Shown: positions 7,797 to 15,793 of the stretch, piece by piece
How the letters are laid out: the number at the start of each line of letters is the position of its first letter
How positions within the stretch are numbered: the first letter of the stretch is position 1
Source: Sulfurimonas sp.
GTDB lineage: Bacteria > Campylobacterota > Campylobacteria > Campylobacterales > Sulfurimonadaceae
Assembly: GCA_013791885.1 (NCBI GenBank)
Contig: VMSZ01000073.1
Coordinates: 1 to 35,507 of the forward strand
DNA: 35,507 bases
Direction of reading: 5' to 3'
Notes under the pieces: generated by a model
The model's input: only the letters and a program-made list of their open reading frames with translations
Database searches by the model: none
What the model was told of the DNA's origin: nothing
Made by a program: the position numbers and the translations under genes

Positions 7797-8708
7797 TTGC
7801 CATTTATTATAAAAAAAATGAATGCTCCTGTAAAGCAGCGAGCATTCTTATATCTTATAAAAGAGTTGGGCTATACTCAAAAAGAAGCACAACGGTTAAT
7901 AGCCAAAGGAAGACTCTTAGTTGAGGGTGTTCCAATTACTAAAGCAGGAGAAGAGATAGAAGGAGATTTTGAATTTATACACTTTGAGCCTTTGACAAAA
8001 GGTTTAGTTCCTCACGCCGTTCATGAAGATTTTGTTCTCTTTGACAAACCAAGCGGTATGCTTATTCACCCTCAAAATAGAAAGACACCCTACTCTTTAA
8101 TAGATGAATTAAAGTCTCAGTTTGGAATGGATGCAAATATAGCACATAGAATAGATCAAGAGACAAGCGGGCTTGTCTTGTGTGCACGAAGCAAAAATAG
8201 CGAGAGAGACCTAAAGATGATGTTCCAAGAGCGAGATATGAAGAAAAAGTATTTGGCTTTGGTTCATGGAGAATTTAAAGAAGAGTTAACTGTGGAAGCC
8301 AGACTCTTAAGAGCACAAGATGAAAGTGCAATTGTGCGAATGGTTGTAAAAGTGGATGAACGCGGAAAAGAATCTAAAACACATTTCAGACCTTTAAAAT
8401 ATTTTCCGGAACTAAATATGACACTTCTCGAATGTTTACCTCATACTGGAAGACAACATCAAATACGTGTTCATTTGTTTCACGTGAAACATCCAATAGT
8501 CGGTGATCCAATTTACGGACAAAGGGAAGAAGATATAGTTCTGTTTCTTGACAAAGAATTAAGTGATGAGTTTAGAATCGATAAATCTGGAGCCAGCAGA
8601 TTACTTCTTCATGCGAACGAATTGGAATTTGAACTTTACGGAAATATTTACAATTTCAAAAGTAATGTAGATTTTGAAAAAGTTTGTTTTGAAGCTTTAA
8701 ATTCTTAA
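7797..8708 (+). CDS. RluA-family 23S rRNA pseudouridine synthase (S4 domain protein)
   Basis: A 303-residue enzyme that isomerises uridine to pseudouridine, probably in 23S rRNA. An N-terminal S4-type RNA-binding domain (about 10-65) is followed by the catalytic domain, with HRIDQETSGLVL holding the catalytic aspartate and the late motif GRQHQIRVHLF. The start is TTG at 7797: AAAGGA (7784-7789) is correctly spaced for it, while the ATG seven codons later has none. The codons for LFHVKH after the RxHQIRVH motif are exactly a perfect parS sequence, so this gene hosts a partition site. The exact target uridine cannot be told, so no symbol is given. Confidence 0.93.
   Translation: MPFIIKKMNAPVKQRAFLYLIKELGYTQKEAQRLIAKGRLLVEGVPITKAGEEIEGDFEFIHFEPLTKGLVPHAVHEDFVLFDKPSGMLIHPQNRKTPYSLIDELKSQFGMDANIAHRIDQETSGLVLCARSKNSERDLKMMFQERDMKKKYLALVHGEFKEELTVEARLLRAQDESAIVRMVVKVDERGKESKTHFRPLKYFPELNMTLLECLPHTGRQHQIRVHLFHVKHPIVGDPIYGQREEDIVLFLDKELSDEFRIDKSGASRLLLHANELEFELYGNIYNFKSNVDFEKVCFEALNS
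8476..8491. other. parS: perfect parS site (ParB-binding) inside the pseudouridine synthase gene
   Basis: The 16-bp palindrome TGTTTCACGTGAAACA is identical to the classical chromosomal parS consensus, the centromere-like site bound by ParB/Spo0J. It lies about 6.4 kb from dnaA, the origin-proximal location expected for parS. It is read in frame as part of codons for L-F-H-V-K-H. No parA/parB gene is in the window, so they must be elsewhere. Confidence 0.85.
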
Positions 8709-8723
8709 GAAAGAGAAAGTTTA

Positions 8724-8763
8724 TTTCAGACAGAATGTTTCATGTGAAACATTCTGTCTGAAA
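8724..8763. repeat. parS: 40-bp palindrome with an embedded parS-like core
   Basis: Two perfect 19-bp arms flank a central TG. The core 8736-8751, TGTTTCATGTGAAACA, matches parS at 15 of 16 positions, with one change in the central CACGTG. It lies 260 bp from the perfect parS and 15 bases after the synthase stop. There is no T-run on the + side, so a simple intrinsic terminator is a poor explanation, although the stem could still end transcription. A second ParB site reinforced by flanking symmetry is the better reading. Confidence 0.7.
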
Positions 8764-8830
8764 ACGCCAATAATTTTATTTGCAATATTTTAAGAAGTTT
8801 AGTGGGCTACCAGCCAATAATTCTTTTAGA

Positions 8831-8878
8831 TGTGAATAACTTTATCAACTATCAATTTTTCATTTATGATGTGAATAA
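8831..8878. other. second DnaA-box cluster, two perfect boxes
   Basis: TGTGAATAA occurs at 8831-8839 and 8870-8878, both in the same orientation as the boxes upstream of dnaA. They sit between two 40-bp palindromes in a gene-free stretch. They could be a distal origin element, a DnaA-titrating or replication-control site, or a link between ParB and DnaA. Confidence 0.65.
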
Positions 8879-8890
8879 GATTCGTTTATA

Positions 8891-8930
8891 ATATTGCTTA
8901 AACCCCTAAATATAGGGATTTAAGCAATAT
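8891..8930. repeat. second 40-bp palindrome
   Basis: Two 18-bp arms with one mismatch (8891-8908 and 8913-8930) flank AATA. The mismatch is C-A on the + transcript but a G-U wobble on the - transcript, so an RNA made leftward would fold completely. No T-run follows on either strand. It begins 12 bases after the second DnaA box. It does not contain parS or a DnaA box. Function unknown. Confidence 0.65.
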
Positions 8931-8979
8931 AAAAGGATTTCATTTCAGCTTTATTTTATATAAAAAAATTCTTAAAAAA

Positions 8980-9049
8980 AGAGAGAATTTTAAAATTCAC
9001 TCTACTTAGTGTGTGATAATATTCACACTTTAGAACAATGTGTGAATAC
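8980..9049. other. AT-rich segment with near-palindrome and degenerate DnaA boxes
   Basis: GAATTTTAAAATTC (8985-8998) is a perfect palindrome, extended by AGAG/CTCT outside a mismatch. It is followed by ATATTCACA (9019-9027) and TGTGAATAC (9041-9049), each one mismatch from a DnaA box and in opposite orientations. The rest of 9050-9160 is AT-rich with only a short palindrome GTAATATTAC (9150-9159). No ORF of note was found in 8764-9164. Confidence 0.4.
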
Positions 9050-9164
9050 TTCCCACTTTGAGTAAATTTAAGAAAAAATTAGAAAGTTATATTTTATTTA
9101 AGTTTAGCGGGTGAAGATTTTGAGATTATTTTTTTATAAGGAAAGTAAGGTAATATTACATTCA

Positions 9165-9202
9165 TAGACGGTCTCCCTGGTGTGTTGACCGCCTACTTTT
9201 TT
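9165..9202 (+). terminator. hairpin plus T-run with no upstream gene, possible sRNA end
   Basis: TAGACGGTC (9165-9173) and GACCGCCTA (9187-9195) pair over 9 positions around a 13-nt loop, and CTTTTTT follows, the layout of a rightward intrinsic terminator. On the + RNA one pair is A-C; on the - RNA it is G-U, so the leftward RNA folds better but lacks the T-run. The last rightward gene ends 456 bases earlier, so a small RNA or a long 3' UTR might end here. Confidence 0.4.
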
Positions 9203-9218
9203 AATGCTCTCTTTAGGA

Positions 9219-9314
9219 TTAATCCTTTTTTGTGGCGGCAATTATAAAGCCAGCAACTCCAACAATAAACACAGCGACTAAAAATACTAATTGAAATATT
9301 TCCGTAAAATCCAT
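9219..9314 (-). CDS. 31-residue single-pass membrane peptide coupled to rlmN
   Basis: The ATG at 9314-9312 shares a base with the rlmN stop (TAATG). The frame begins [11 protein letters not shown], runs through one hydrophobic helix of about 21 residues (about 7-27, including FIVGVAGFIIAA) and ends with ATKKD. A ribosome site AAGGGGA lies inside the end of rlmN at ideal spacing. A negative N-terminus, a hydrophobic core and lysines at the end suggest a membrane microprotein. It is the last frame of the hisF-PNP-rlmN operon. Function is unknown. Confidence 0.7.
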   Translation of the reverse strand: MDFTEIFQLVFLVAVFIVGVAGFIIAATKKD

Positions 9315-10390
9315 TAAAGTTCCCCTTCTGTTTTTTCTTTTAATTGGCCACATGCGGCACTTATGTCTATGCCTTTGGAATCACGTATCGTGCAGAGCAG
9401 ACCATGATTGGTTAAATATTCTTGAAACGCAATCATATCAGCTCTGCTAGGTCTCTCATAAGTAGTTCCAGGATATGGATTGAAGAAGATAAGATTTACC
9501 TTTGCTTTTATACCGCTAAGCAGTTTGACGAGCTTTTTAGCAGAGGCTAGATCATCATTTTTATTTTTAATGACCAGATACTCAAACATAACTCTTTTTC
9601 TTGTATCTATTGGGAAGCGTTTGACAGCTTCTATAATAGAGTTTATGTTGTGAGCCTTATTCATAGGAATAAGCTCTGTACGAAGCTCATCATCAACAGC
9701 ATGTAAAGAAATAGCTATATGCACGCCTAAATCCATCTCGCCAAGTTTATCTATCTTAGAGCTAAGACCACTTGTAGAGACGGTCTGGCGTTTACCAGAG
9801 ATTGCCAAGCCGTCTTCTTCTTGAAAAATTTCTATTGCTTTTGCGAGATTTGTAAGATTATCGAGTGGTTCGCCCATTCCCATATAAACGATGTTGATTT
9901 TTCGGTTATGTTTGTGGTCGTTGTCGCGTTTGAGATTTACTACTTGTGCAACAATTTCTCCGGCAGTTAAATCTCTTGTAAATCCACCTTTGGCTGTGAG
10001 ACAAAAAGAACACCCTACTTTACATCCAACTTGTGTCGAAACGCAGATAGTGTATTTTGCTTCTTGAATAAGTTCATCATTCTCGTCACGCTGTTCATCT
10101 TTCATCTTCAGCCAAACTGCTTCAACAGTTTTTCCGTCTTGAAGTTCAAAAAGGTATTTGATTGTGCCATCGCTTGAAATTTCTTTACGGATAATCTTCA
10201 TAGGGTTAACAATAAACTTTTGAGCAAGTTCTTCTTTAAGCGCTTTTGGAATATTTTTCATCTCATCAAAATCTTGGGCGTATTGGTGGTAAAGCCAGCC
10301 AAAAATCTGCTTGACTCTAAAAGAGGGTTTTATTTGCTCCATAAGCTCTTTTTGAGTAAAGTCAAGAAGTGATGGTTTTAATATGCTCAT
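9314..10390 (-). CDS. rlmN: dual-specificity rRNA/tRNA adenine-C2 methyltransferase RlmN (radical SAM)
   Basis: A 358-residue radical-SAM enzyme that methylates C2 of A2503 in 23S rRNA and of A37 in some tRNAs. The iron-sulfur cluster cysteines are C123, C127 and C130 (GCKVGCSFC). The GEPLDN motif follows. The resolving cysteine is C347 in AACGQL near the C-terminus, and C116 is also in the expected block ICVSTQVGC. Length is normal. It starts two bases after the PNP-family gene and ends overlapping the small membrane peptide, so all are probably co-translated. Confidence 0.96.
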   Translation of the reverse strand: MSILKPSLLDFTQKELMEQIKPSFRVKQIFGWLYHQYAQDFDEMKNIPKALKEELAQKFIVNPMKIIRKEISSDGTIKYLFELQDGKTVEAVWLKMKDEQRDENDELIQEAKYTICVSTQVGCKVGCSFCLTAKGGFTRDLTAGEIVAQVVNLKRDNDHKHNRKINIVYMGMGEPLDNLTNLAKAIEIFQEEDGLAISGKRQTVSTSGLSSKIDKLGEMDLGVHIAISLHAVDDELRTELIPMNKAHNINSIIEAVKRFPIDTRKRVMFEYLVIKNKNDDLASAKKLVKLLSGIKAKVNLIFFNPYPGTTYERPSRADMIAFQEYLTNHGLLCTIRDSKGIDISAACGQLKEKTEGEL

Positions 10391-10392
10391 AA

Positions 10393-10947
10393 TTAAAGAG
10401 TCTCCCTGTTTGCTGTTAGTTCTTTGATACGTTTTTTTACATGAACTTCCAAGAGTTCTTTTGCATGGTCGTGATTTTTTAAAAAATCTTCATGAGCAGT
10501 TTTGTTAGTATAATTGGTTATACAAAAAACGCCACCGGCAGGAATATTGAACTCTTGTGCAATCTTTAAAACAGCAAAAAACTCCATGTTTTCACAGCCT
10601 ATGCCAAATTTTAAAAAGTTATGAGCCAATTCTTTGTTTGTAGATATATAGTTGGAGGAATTAATAACAACATCTTTTTTGTTAGTCGTGTTAGTTGTGA
10701 CAACATTGTCAAGAGGAGTATAAGCATCGTTACTTAAAAACGCAAGTTCAATGTTAGCAGCTGTTTTAGATTCAATGATGTCAAATATTTTAGCTTCGCC
10801 ATAGCTTCCGGCAGTACCTACAAAAAGCAAAAACTCCGGTTTGTCAAAGAGGCAAAGACGTGTTAGGTTCATAGCAGTTTCTATGAGACCTACTCCCATA
10901 GGTTGCGCAAAACTAAAATTTTCGTTATTTCCGGCGCAAATTATCAT
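10393..10947 (-). CDS. short purine-nucleoside phosphorylase/nucleosidase superfamily protein
   Basis: At 184 residues this is about 45-60 shorter than typical MTA/SAH nucleosidases. It begins at the [14 protein letters not shown] helix, so the usual first strands with part of the phosphate/ribose site are absent. It keeps FVGTAGSYG and [12 protein letters not shown] (the conserved M-E pair that contacts ribose). In place of the catalytic S-D block it has [14 protein letters not shown], with asparagine where nucleosidases carry aspartate. It could salvage purine nucleosides, but specificity cannot be assigned. It is packed two bases from both hisF and rlmN. Confidence 0.75.
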   Translation of the reverse strand: MIICAGNNENFSFAQPMGVGLIETAMNLTRLCLFDKPEFLLFVGTAGSYGEAKIFDIIESKTAANIELAFLSNDAYTPLDNVVTTNTTNKKDVVINSSNYISTNKELAHNFLKFGIGCENMEFFAVLKIAQEFNIPAGGVFCITNYTNKTAHEDFLKNHDHAKELLEVHVKKRIKELTANRETL

Positions 10948-10949
10948 TA

Positions 10950-11708
10950 TTAAAGTCTTACCGGAATGTTATTGGCGTGAAGATAGCGTTTGAGATCCAT
11001 TATATCAATCTCTTTGTAGTGAAAAATACTCGCAGCAAGTGCCGCGTCAGCCCCGTGTAAAAAAGCTTCTTTTATGTGTTCCATCGTCCCCGCTCCGCCG
11101 CTTGCAATGATTGGAACATTAACAGCACGTGAGATTTGCTCTGTAATGTTAAGCTCAAAACCGGCTTTTGTTCCGTCTGCATCCATGGAAGTGAGCAATA
11201 TCTCTCCGCAACCGCGGTCTACGACTTCCTTGGCCCACTCTACGGCGTCAAGTCCCGTGTCAACACGTCCGCCATTTAAAAAGACGTGGTATTTGTCGCC
11301 GCTGCGTTTAACATCTATGGCAGTTACAATACATTGAGAACCAAAACGTTTTGCACCTTCGTCTATAAGTTCCGGGCGTTTAATGGCAGCGGAGTTTACG
11401 CTTACTTTGTCGCAGCCTACATTTAAAAGTTTGTAAATATCTTCGAGTTTTCGTATGCCGCCGCCGACTGTCAGAGGTATGAAAATCTCGCGCGCGACTT
11501 GAGCTACTATGTCTACTATTGTGTCACGATTATCGCTAGAAGCTGTGATGTCCAAAAAAGTAAGCTCATCAGCGCCCTCTTCATTGTATCTGCGTGCAAC
11601 TTCGACAGGATCGCCTGCGTCTTGAAGACCGACAAAATTAACACCTTTTACAACGCGTCCATCTTTAACATCAAGACATGGAATAATTCTTTTAGCAAAA
11701 TAGTTCAT
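10950..11708 (-). CDS. hisF: imidazole glycerol phosphate synthase, cyclase subunit
   Basis: A 252-residue TIM barrel that, with the HisH glutaminase, converts PRFAR and ammonia to imidazole glycerol phosphate and AICAR in histidine synthesis. The catalytic aspartates are D13 in [15 protein letters not shown] and the one in IVTAIDVK (about 132). Phosphate-binding glycines lie in VGGGIR and ASGGAG. I use ATG 11708, with AGAGG about ten bases upstream, not the longer frame from 11774, whose extra 22 residues are hydrophobic and unrelated to the family. It is the first gene of the hisF-PNP-rlmN-peptide operon; hisH is not here. Confidence 0.96.
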   Translation of the reverse strand: MNYFAKRIIPCLDVKDGRVVKGVNFVGLQDAGDPVEVARRYNEEGADELTFLDITASSDNRDTIVDIVAQVAREIFIPLTVGGGIRKLEDIYKLLNVGCDKVSVNSAAIKRPELIDEGAKRFGSQCIVTAIDVKRSGDKYHVFLNGGRVDTGLDAVEWAKEVVDRGCGEILLTSMDADGTKAGFELNITEQISRAVNVPIIASGGAGTMEHIKEAFLHGADAALAASIFHYKEIDIMDLKRYLHANNIPVRL

Positions 11709-11799
11709 GGTAGATAAGCCTCTTTGGAGTAATACGCAATTATACAACGCTAGACTTATGAATAGGTTTAGCATGTCTAGAAGAAAGAAAAAATATGGT

Positions 11800-11805
11800 T
11801 ATAAT
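11800..11805 (+). promoter_or_regulatory. -10 element for the DUF420 gene
   Basis: TATAAT follows TGGT in the 132-bp divergent spacer between hisF and the DUF420 gene, 35 bases upstream of its ATG. AAGG precedes that ATG. Confidence 0.5.
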
Positions 11806-11840
11806 AACATTCAAATTTATAAAAATAATAAGGTTATACT

Positions 11841-12305
11841 ATGTTTGAAACAGGTTTTTTAGGTACAAGTGCTCCATTTTATATGGATTTGGTGACTTTA
11901 TATTTTGCTATTTTGCCGCTTCTAATGGGAAGTGCAATATTTGTGGCGGTTAAAAAACGCTACGAACTACATTATAAAATGCAGTTGTCAATTTTCGTAC
12001 TTACGCTTCTCGTTGTTGGTGTTTTTGAAGTAGGCGTAAGAATATCCGGCGGTTTCTCCGCGTTTATGGAACAAAGCAATGCAAATACGACATTCATGAT
12101 TATCTTTTTGCTTATACATATTTTAATTGCTCTGGCTACAGTTGTTTTGTACTCTATACTTATTTATAGTGCGATTAAACAGTTTCGTTTAAAGAGCGCG
12201 CCGATTGTAAAGTCGCATAAAAAGTTGGGAATGATAGTTTTTTTTGGCATGAGCATAACCTCATTCATGGGCGTGATGATCTACTACCTATTATTTGCTT
12301 ATTAA
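11841..12305 (+). CDS. DUF420-family membrane protein
   Basis: A 154-residue inner-membrane protein with four predicted helices at about 13-36, 45-67, 85-112 and 127-152. Histidines that recur in DUF420 proteins are present in ELHYKMQ, LLIHILIA and VKSHKKLG. DUF420 includes CtaM, needed for cytochrome oxidase maturation in some Firmicutes, and is often near respiratory oxidase genes; here it stands alone, so a role in haem or oxidase assembly is inference. It has its own promoter and is followed by a hairpin. Confidence 0.8.
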   Translation: MFETGFLGTSAPFYMDLVTLYFAILPLLMGSAIFVAVKKRYELHYKMQLSIFVLTLLVVGVFEVGVRISGGFSAFMEQSNANTTFMIIFLLIHILIALATVVLYSILIYSAIKQFRLKSAPIVKSHKKLGMIVFFGMSITSFMGVMIYYLLFAY

Positions 12306-12311
12306 CAAAAT

Positions 12312-12343
12312 GCAGAGCTGTGGCTAAAACGCAATAGCTCTGC
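12312..12343 (+). terminator. hairpin downstream of the DUF420 gene
   Basis: GCAGAGCT / AGCTCTGC form a perfect 8-bp stem with a 16-nt loop six bases after the stop codon. There is no T-run immediately after it, so it is a weak terminator candidate. Confidence 0.35.
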
Positions 12344-12429
12344 GACCCGCTTACTTTTAGAGTAAACGCAATGAATTGCAAATTCTTATATAAATGTTAC
12401 CTTAATATAAGAAATATTACACTAAACTC

Positions 12430-13254
12430 ATGTTTATGAAAAAACAAAGCGTCGTAGCAAAAAAAAAATATGGTCAGAATTTCCTTAAAGATGAAGGAGT
12501 TTTGCTAAAAATCGTCGAAGCGATGCCCAAGAACGATAATAAAATCGTGGAAATTGGGCCTGGCTTAGGTGATTTAACTAAATTTTTAGTTGATGTCAAA
12601 AGTGTAGAAGCTTTTGAGGTCGATACCGATTTATGTAAACTGTTACAAAGCACATTTAAAGAAGAGATCGCCACCAAGCGACTCCACATCCACTGTGGAG
12701 ATGTTTTACAAGCTTGGCAGAGCAGCCTCATTGATGAGCCTTATGATTTAGTGGCAAATTTGCCCTATTATATTGCTACAAACATCATATTGAAGGCACT
12801 CGCAGATCCAATGTGTAAAAATATGCTTGTAATGGTACAGCTTGAAGTAGCAGAGAAGTTTTGTGCTGATTCTGGGGATAGCGTTTTTGGAGCTTTGAGT
12901 ATTATTACTCAAAGCGTAGGGGAATCTAACATTATAGTTAAAGTCCCTCCAACTTCGTTTGAACCACAGCCAAAAGTTGATTCTGCAGTTTTTCTCATAG
13001 AGAAGAGAAGTGACAGAAGTGACAAAGAGTTCGAGGATATGCTTAGAGTTGCATTTTCGCAGCCTCGAAAAACACTAATGAAAAATCTCTCTTCAAAGTA
13101 TGATAAAAGTGCTCTGACTGAAGTATTCCAAGAATTGGAACTTACATTAACGATACGCCCTCATCAAGTCGCAACCGGAGACTATCACCAACTCTATAAC
13201 AAAATACAAAGGAGTTTGGATGACAGAAGAGAATCAAGGGACACCAGCCAATAG
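12430..13254 (+). CDS. rsmA: 16S rRNA (A1518/A1519) dimethyladenosine transferase
   Basis: A 274-residue KsgA/RsmA enzyme that dimethylates two adjacent adenosines in helix 45 of 16S rRNA late in 30S assembly. KKKYGQNFLKD opens the family, the SAM site is VEIGPGLGDLT, and the catalytic block is NLPYYIAT. Two ATGs (12430, 12436) are possible and neither has a clear ribosome site. The 3' end overlaps rnj by 35 bases in another frame, so the C-terminal tail (RRESRDTSQ) is shaped by the rnj start region. First gene of the rsmA-rnj-folE-fliI run. Confidence 0.96.
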   Translation: MFMKKQSVVAKKKYGQNFLKDEGVLLKIVEAMPKNDNKIVEIGPGLGDLTKFLVDVKSVEAFEVDTDLCKLLQSTFKEEIATKRLHIHCGDVLQAWQSSLIDEPYDLVANLPYYIATNIILKALADPMCKNMLVMVQLEVAEKFCADSGDSVFGALSIITQSVGESNIIVKVPPTSFEPQPKVDSAVFLIEKRSDRSDKEFEDMLRVAFSQPRKTLMKNLSSKYDKSALTEVFQELELTLTIRPHQVATGDYHQLYNKIQRSLDDRRESRDTSQ

Positions 13255-15190
13255 TGCACCCGCAGCTAATCGCAAACCAAATAATAACAGAAGACCAAAT
13301 AACAGACCGAGACCTAACCCAGAGAAGCAAGAAGGCGCAGCCGTAACGGGTGAGAAAGCTCCAAACGCAAAGCCAGCAAGCGCAAACAGTGCAAGCAGAA
13401 ACAAAAACAGCGGTAAAAATCGCAATCGTCGTCAAAGTGCGCCAATTGATGAAAACTTAAAAGAATTTGTAGCTAGAAATCAAGAAGCACACAAACAAAG
13501 ACTAAACCCTCACTATAAATTAGATTTAAACTCAAATGCAAAAGTACGTATTACTCCACTTGGCGGACTCGGTGAAATCGGCGGCAATATAGCAGTTTTT
13601 GAAACAGAAAAAGAAGCAATTTTAATCGATGTCGGGATGAGTTTTCCAGATGAAGATATGCACGGTGTAGATATTTTAATTCCGGATTTTACATATTTAC
13701 GTGAAATAAAGCATAAAATAGTGGGTGTTATTATCACGCACGCTCACGAAGATCATATTGGAGCTATGCCATATCTTTATAAAGAGATGCAGTTTCCTAT
13801 CTATGGTACACCGCTTCCTCTTGCGATGATTGGTAACAAGTTTGATGAGCACCATATTTCAGAGCATAGAAAATATTTTTCTCCGATTGAAAAAAGAGTT
13901 GTTTATAAAATAGGAAATGATTTTGAAGTTGAGTGGATGCATATGACACACTCAATTATTGATTCATCTTCAATTGCAGTAACAACAGCTGCGGGAACTA
14001 TTATTCACACGGGTGACTTTAAAATAGACTATACGCCTGTAGACGGCTATACAGCGGACTTACATAGACTTGCTCACTATGGAGAAAAAGGTGTTTTATG
14101 TCTATTGAGTGACTCTACAAACTCTTACAATACAGTAGCAACTCCTTCGGAACTCAGCGTTGCACCTGCGTTTGACAGAATTTTTTCAAAAGCGGAGGGA
14201 AGAGTTATTCTTTCTACGTTTAGTTCAAACATTCACCGTGTACAGCAGGCTATCCAGTATGGTATTAAATATGGCCGTAAAGTATGTGTTATCGGTCGTT
14301 CTATGGAGAGAAATCTTGAAGTTGCCATGCAGTACGATTATTTGAAATTTCCAAAAAATATCTTTATTGACGCGGAAGAAGTCGCACATTGCAGTGACAA
14401 AGATGTTCTAATCGTAACAACAGGTTCACAAGGTGAGCCGAATTCAGCACTTTTTAGAATGTCTATCGGTGAACACAGACATATTAAAATTAAGCCGACA
14501 GACCTTATTGTTCTTTCGTCTCGTGCAATTCCTGGTAATGAAGGTTCTATCTCTGGAATGTTAAACCACTTACAGCGTGCAGGGGCTAGAGTAGCGACAG
14601 ACAGAGATATTCACGTTTCAGGTCATGCGAGTATGGAAGAACAGAAATTAATGCTGCGTTTAGTTAATCCTAAATTCTTCTTGCCAATTCACGGTGAATA
14701 TAACCATGTTATGAAGCACAAAGAGACTGGTATGATGTGTGGCGTTCCTGAGAGAAATATCATCCTTATGACGGACGGTGAGCAGATAGAAGTTGCACCA
14801 AAATACATGAGAAAAGTTAAAACTGTTAAAACGGGTAAAACTTATATTGACAACCAAAACAACCACCAAATTGAAGATGACATCGTTCTTGACCGCCAAA
14901 AACTTGCGTCTGATGGTATCGTCATGATTGTTGCTCTTGTTGATGGAAAACACTCTAAAATGCTAGAAAAACCAAAAGTTACGACTTTTGGAATTGTTGC
15001 AGACAGAAAAGACAAAGCATTTGCTAAAGAGATGGAAGATATTTTAGAACATTTCTTACTTCATATCAAAGAGGGTATGATTGAAAACCCTAGAGCACTT
15101 GAAAACGATCTTCGTCAGGTAGTGAGAAAACATATCTACAGAAAAATGAAAAAGTATCCTTTAATAGTACCTCACGTATTAATTTCTTAA
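13220..15190 (+). CDS. rnj: ribonuclease J with long basic N-terminal extension
   Basis: A 656-residue metallo-beta-lactamase/beta-CASP ribonuclease with endo- and 5'-exonuclease activity in mRNA decay and rRNA maturation. The catalytic core begins near residue 107 ([15 protein letters not shown]); the zinc motif HAHEDH is at 174-179. Before it lies a low-complexity tail of about 100 residues rich in N, R, P, K and A ([16 protein letters not shown]), a feature known from Helicobacter pylori RNase J. AAAGGAG is five bases before ATG 13220, inside rsmA. The core is far more conserved-looking than the tail, which is probably disordered and RNA- or helicase-binding. Confidence 0.96.
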   Translation: MTEENQGTPANSAPAANRKPNNNRRPNNRPRPNPEKQEGAAVTGEKAPNAKPASANSASRNKNSGKNRNRRQSAPIDENLKEFVARNQEAHKQRLNPHYKLDLNSNAKVRITPLGGLGEIGGNIAVFETEKEAILIDVGMSFPDEDMHGVDILIPDFTYLREIKHKIVGVIITHAHEDHIGAMPYLYKEMQFPIYGTPLPLAMIGNKFDEHHISEHRKYFSPIEKRVVYKIGNDFEVEWMHMTHSIIDSSSIAVTTAAGTIIHTGDFKIDYTPVDGYTADLHRLAHYGEKGVLCLLSDSTNSYNTVATPSELSVAPAFDRIFSKAEGRVILSTFSSNIHRVQQAIQYGIKYGRKVCVIGRSMERNLEVAMQYDYLKFPKNIFIDAEEVAHCSDKDVLIVTTGSQGEPNSALFRMSIGEHRHIKIKPTDLIVLSSRAIPGNEGSISGMLNHLQRAGARVATDRDIHVSGHASMEEQKLMLRLVNPKFFLPIHGEYNHVMKHKETGMMCGVPERNIILMTDGEQIEVAPKYMRKVKTVKTGKTYIDNQNNHQIEDDIVLDRQKLASDGIVMIVALVDGKHSKMLEKPKVTTFGIVADRKDKAFAKEMEDILEHFLLHIKEGMIENPRALENDLRQVVRKHIYRKMKKYPLIVPHVLIS

Positions 15191-15200
15191 AGGCGGCAGT

Positions 15201-15782
15201 GTGAAAAAAGAAGATTTGGACTTTGAAAACGCAGTAAAAAATATGATGCTTCACGTAGGTGAAAACCCTGAACGTGAAGGCCTTTTAGAAACTCCAAAGC
15301 GTGTGAGAAAGGCTTATGAATTTATATTCGGCGGCTACAAAGAAAACCCAAAAGAGATTTTAGAAAAAGCACTGTTCACAAGTTCTAATGATGAAATGGT
15401 GCTGATAAAAGATATAGAATTTTATTCTACATGTGAGCATCATCTTCTGCCTATTATCGGGCGTGTACATGTAGCGTATATACCGGATGGAAAAGTCGTT
15501 GGTCTCTCTAAAATACCTCGTGTTGTGAATGTCTTTGCTCGTCGTATGCAGATACAAGAGCAATTAACAGAGCAGATTGCAGATGCAATTATGAGCACAA
15601 TTCAGCCTAAAGGTGTGGCAGTAGTTATTGCTGCACGTCACATGTGCATGGAAATGCGCGGGGTTGAAAAGATTAATTCTACAACGACATCTTCGGCACT
15701 TCGTGGGCTGTTTAAAAAAGATGAGAAAACAAGAAGTGAGTTTTTCTCTCTTATCAACTCTCCTACCGGTACAAGATACTAG
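15201..15782 (+). CDS. folE: GTP cyclohydrolase I
   Basis: A 193-residue enzyme that converts GTP to 7,8-dihydroneopterin triphosphate, the entry to folate synthesis (and a source for queuosine precursors). Zinc ligands are C78 and H81 (STCEHHLLP) and C149 ([10 protein letters not shown]). The signature [17 protein letters not shown] is complete. The start is GTG at 15201 with AAAGGCGG upstream; it follows rnj by ten bases and precedes fliI by eleven, so it is part of the same transcript. Confidence 0.97.
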   Translation: MKKEDLDFENAVKNMMLHVGENPEREGLLETPKRVRKAYEFIFGGYKENPKEILEKALFTSSNDEMVLIKDIEFYSTCEHHLLPIIGRVHVAYIPDGKVVGLSKIPRVVNVFARRMQIQEQLTEQIADAIMSTIQPKGVAVVIAARHMCMEMRGVEKINSTTTSSALRGLFKKDEKTRSEFFSLINSPTGTRY

Positions 15783-15793
15783 GTAACTCTGAG

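Noticed and set aside
7730-7924. 64-codon frame overlapping the start of the pseudouridine synthase gene
   Set aside because: It lies out of frame with the S4 domain, and the ribosome site at 7784-7789 serves the TTG at 7797.
8724-8763. Palindrome as a plain rho-independent terminator of the synthase gene
   Set aside because: No T-run follows on the + strand, and the centre matches parS at 15 of 16 bases, which a terminator would not need.
9150-9202. tRNA, 5S or SRP RNA in the gap after the synthase gene
   Set aside because: No cloverleaf, no CCA-type acceptor end and no SRP or 5S core motif could be built; only one hairpin is present.
10950-11774. Longer HisF from 11774
   Set aside because: The extra 22 residues are hydrophobic and unlike the family; the ATG at 11708 begins exactly at the conserved HisF N-terminus.
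13142-13435. Reverse-strand frames over the start of rnj
   Set aside because: They are low-complexity cysteine/leucine-rich shadows of the repetitive N-terminal tail of RNase J.
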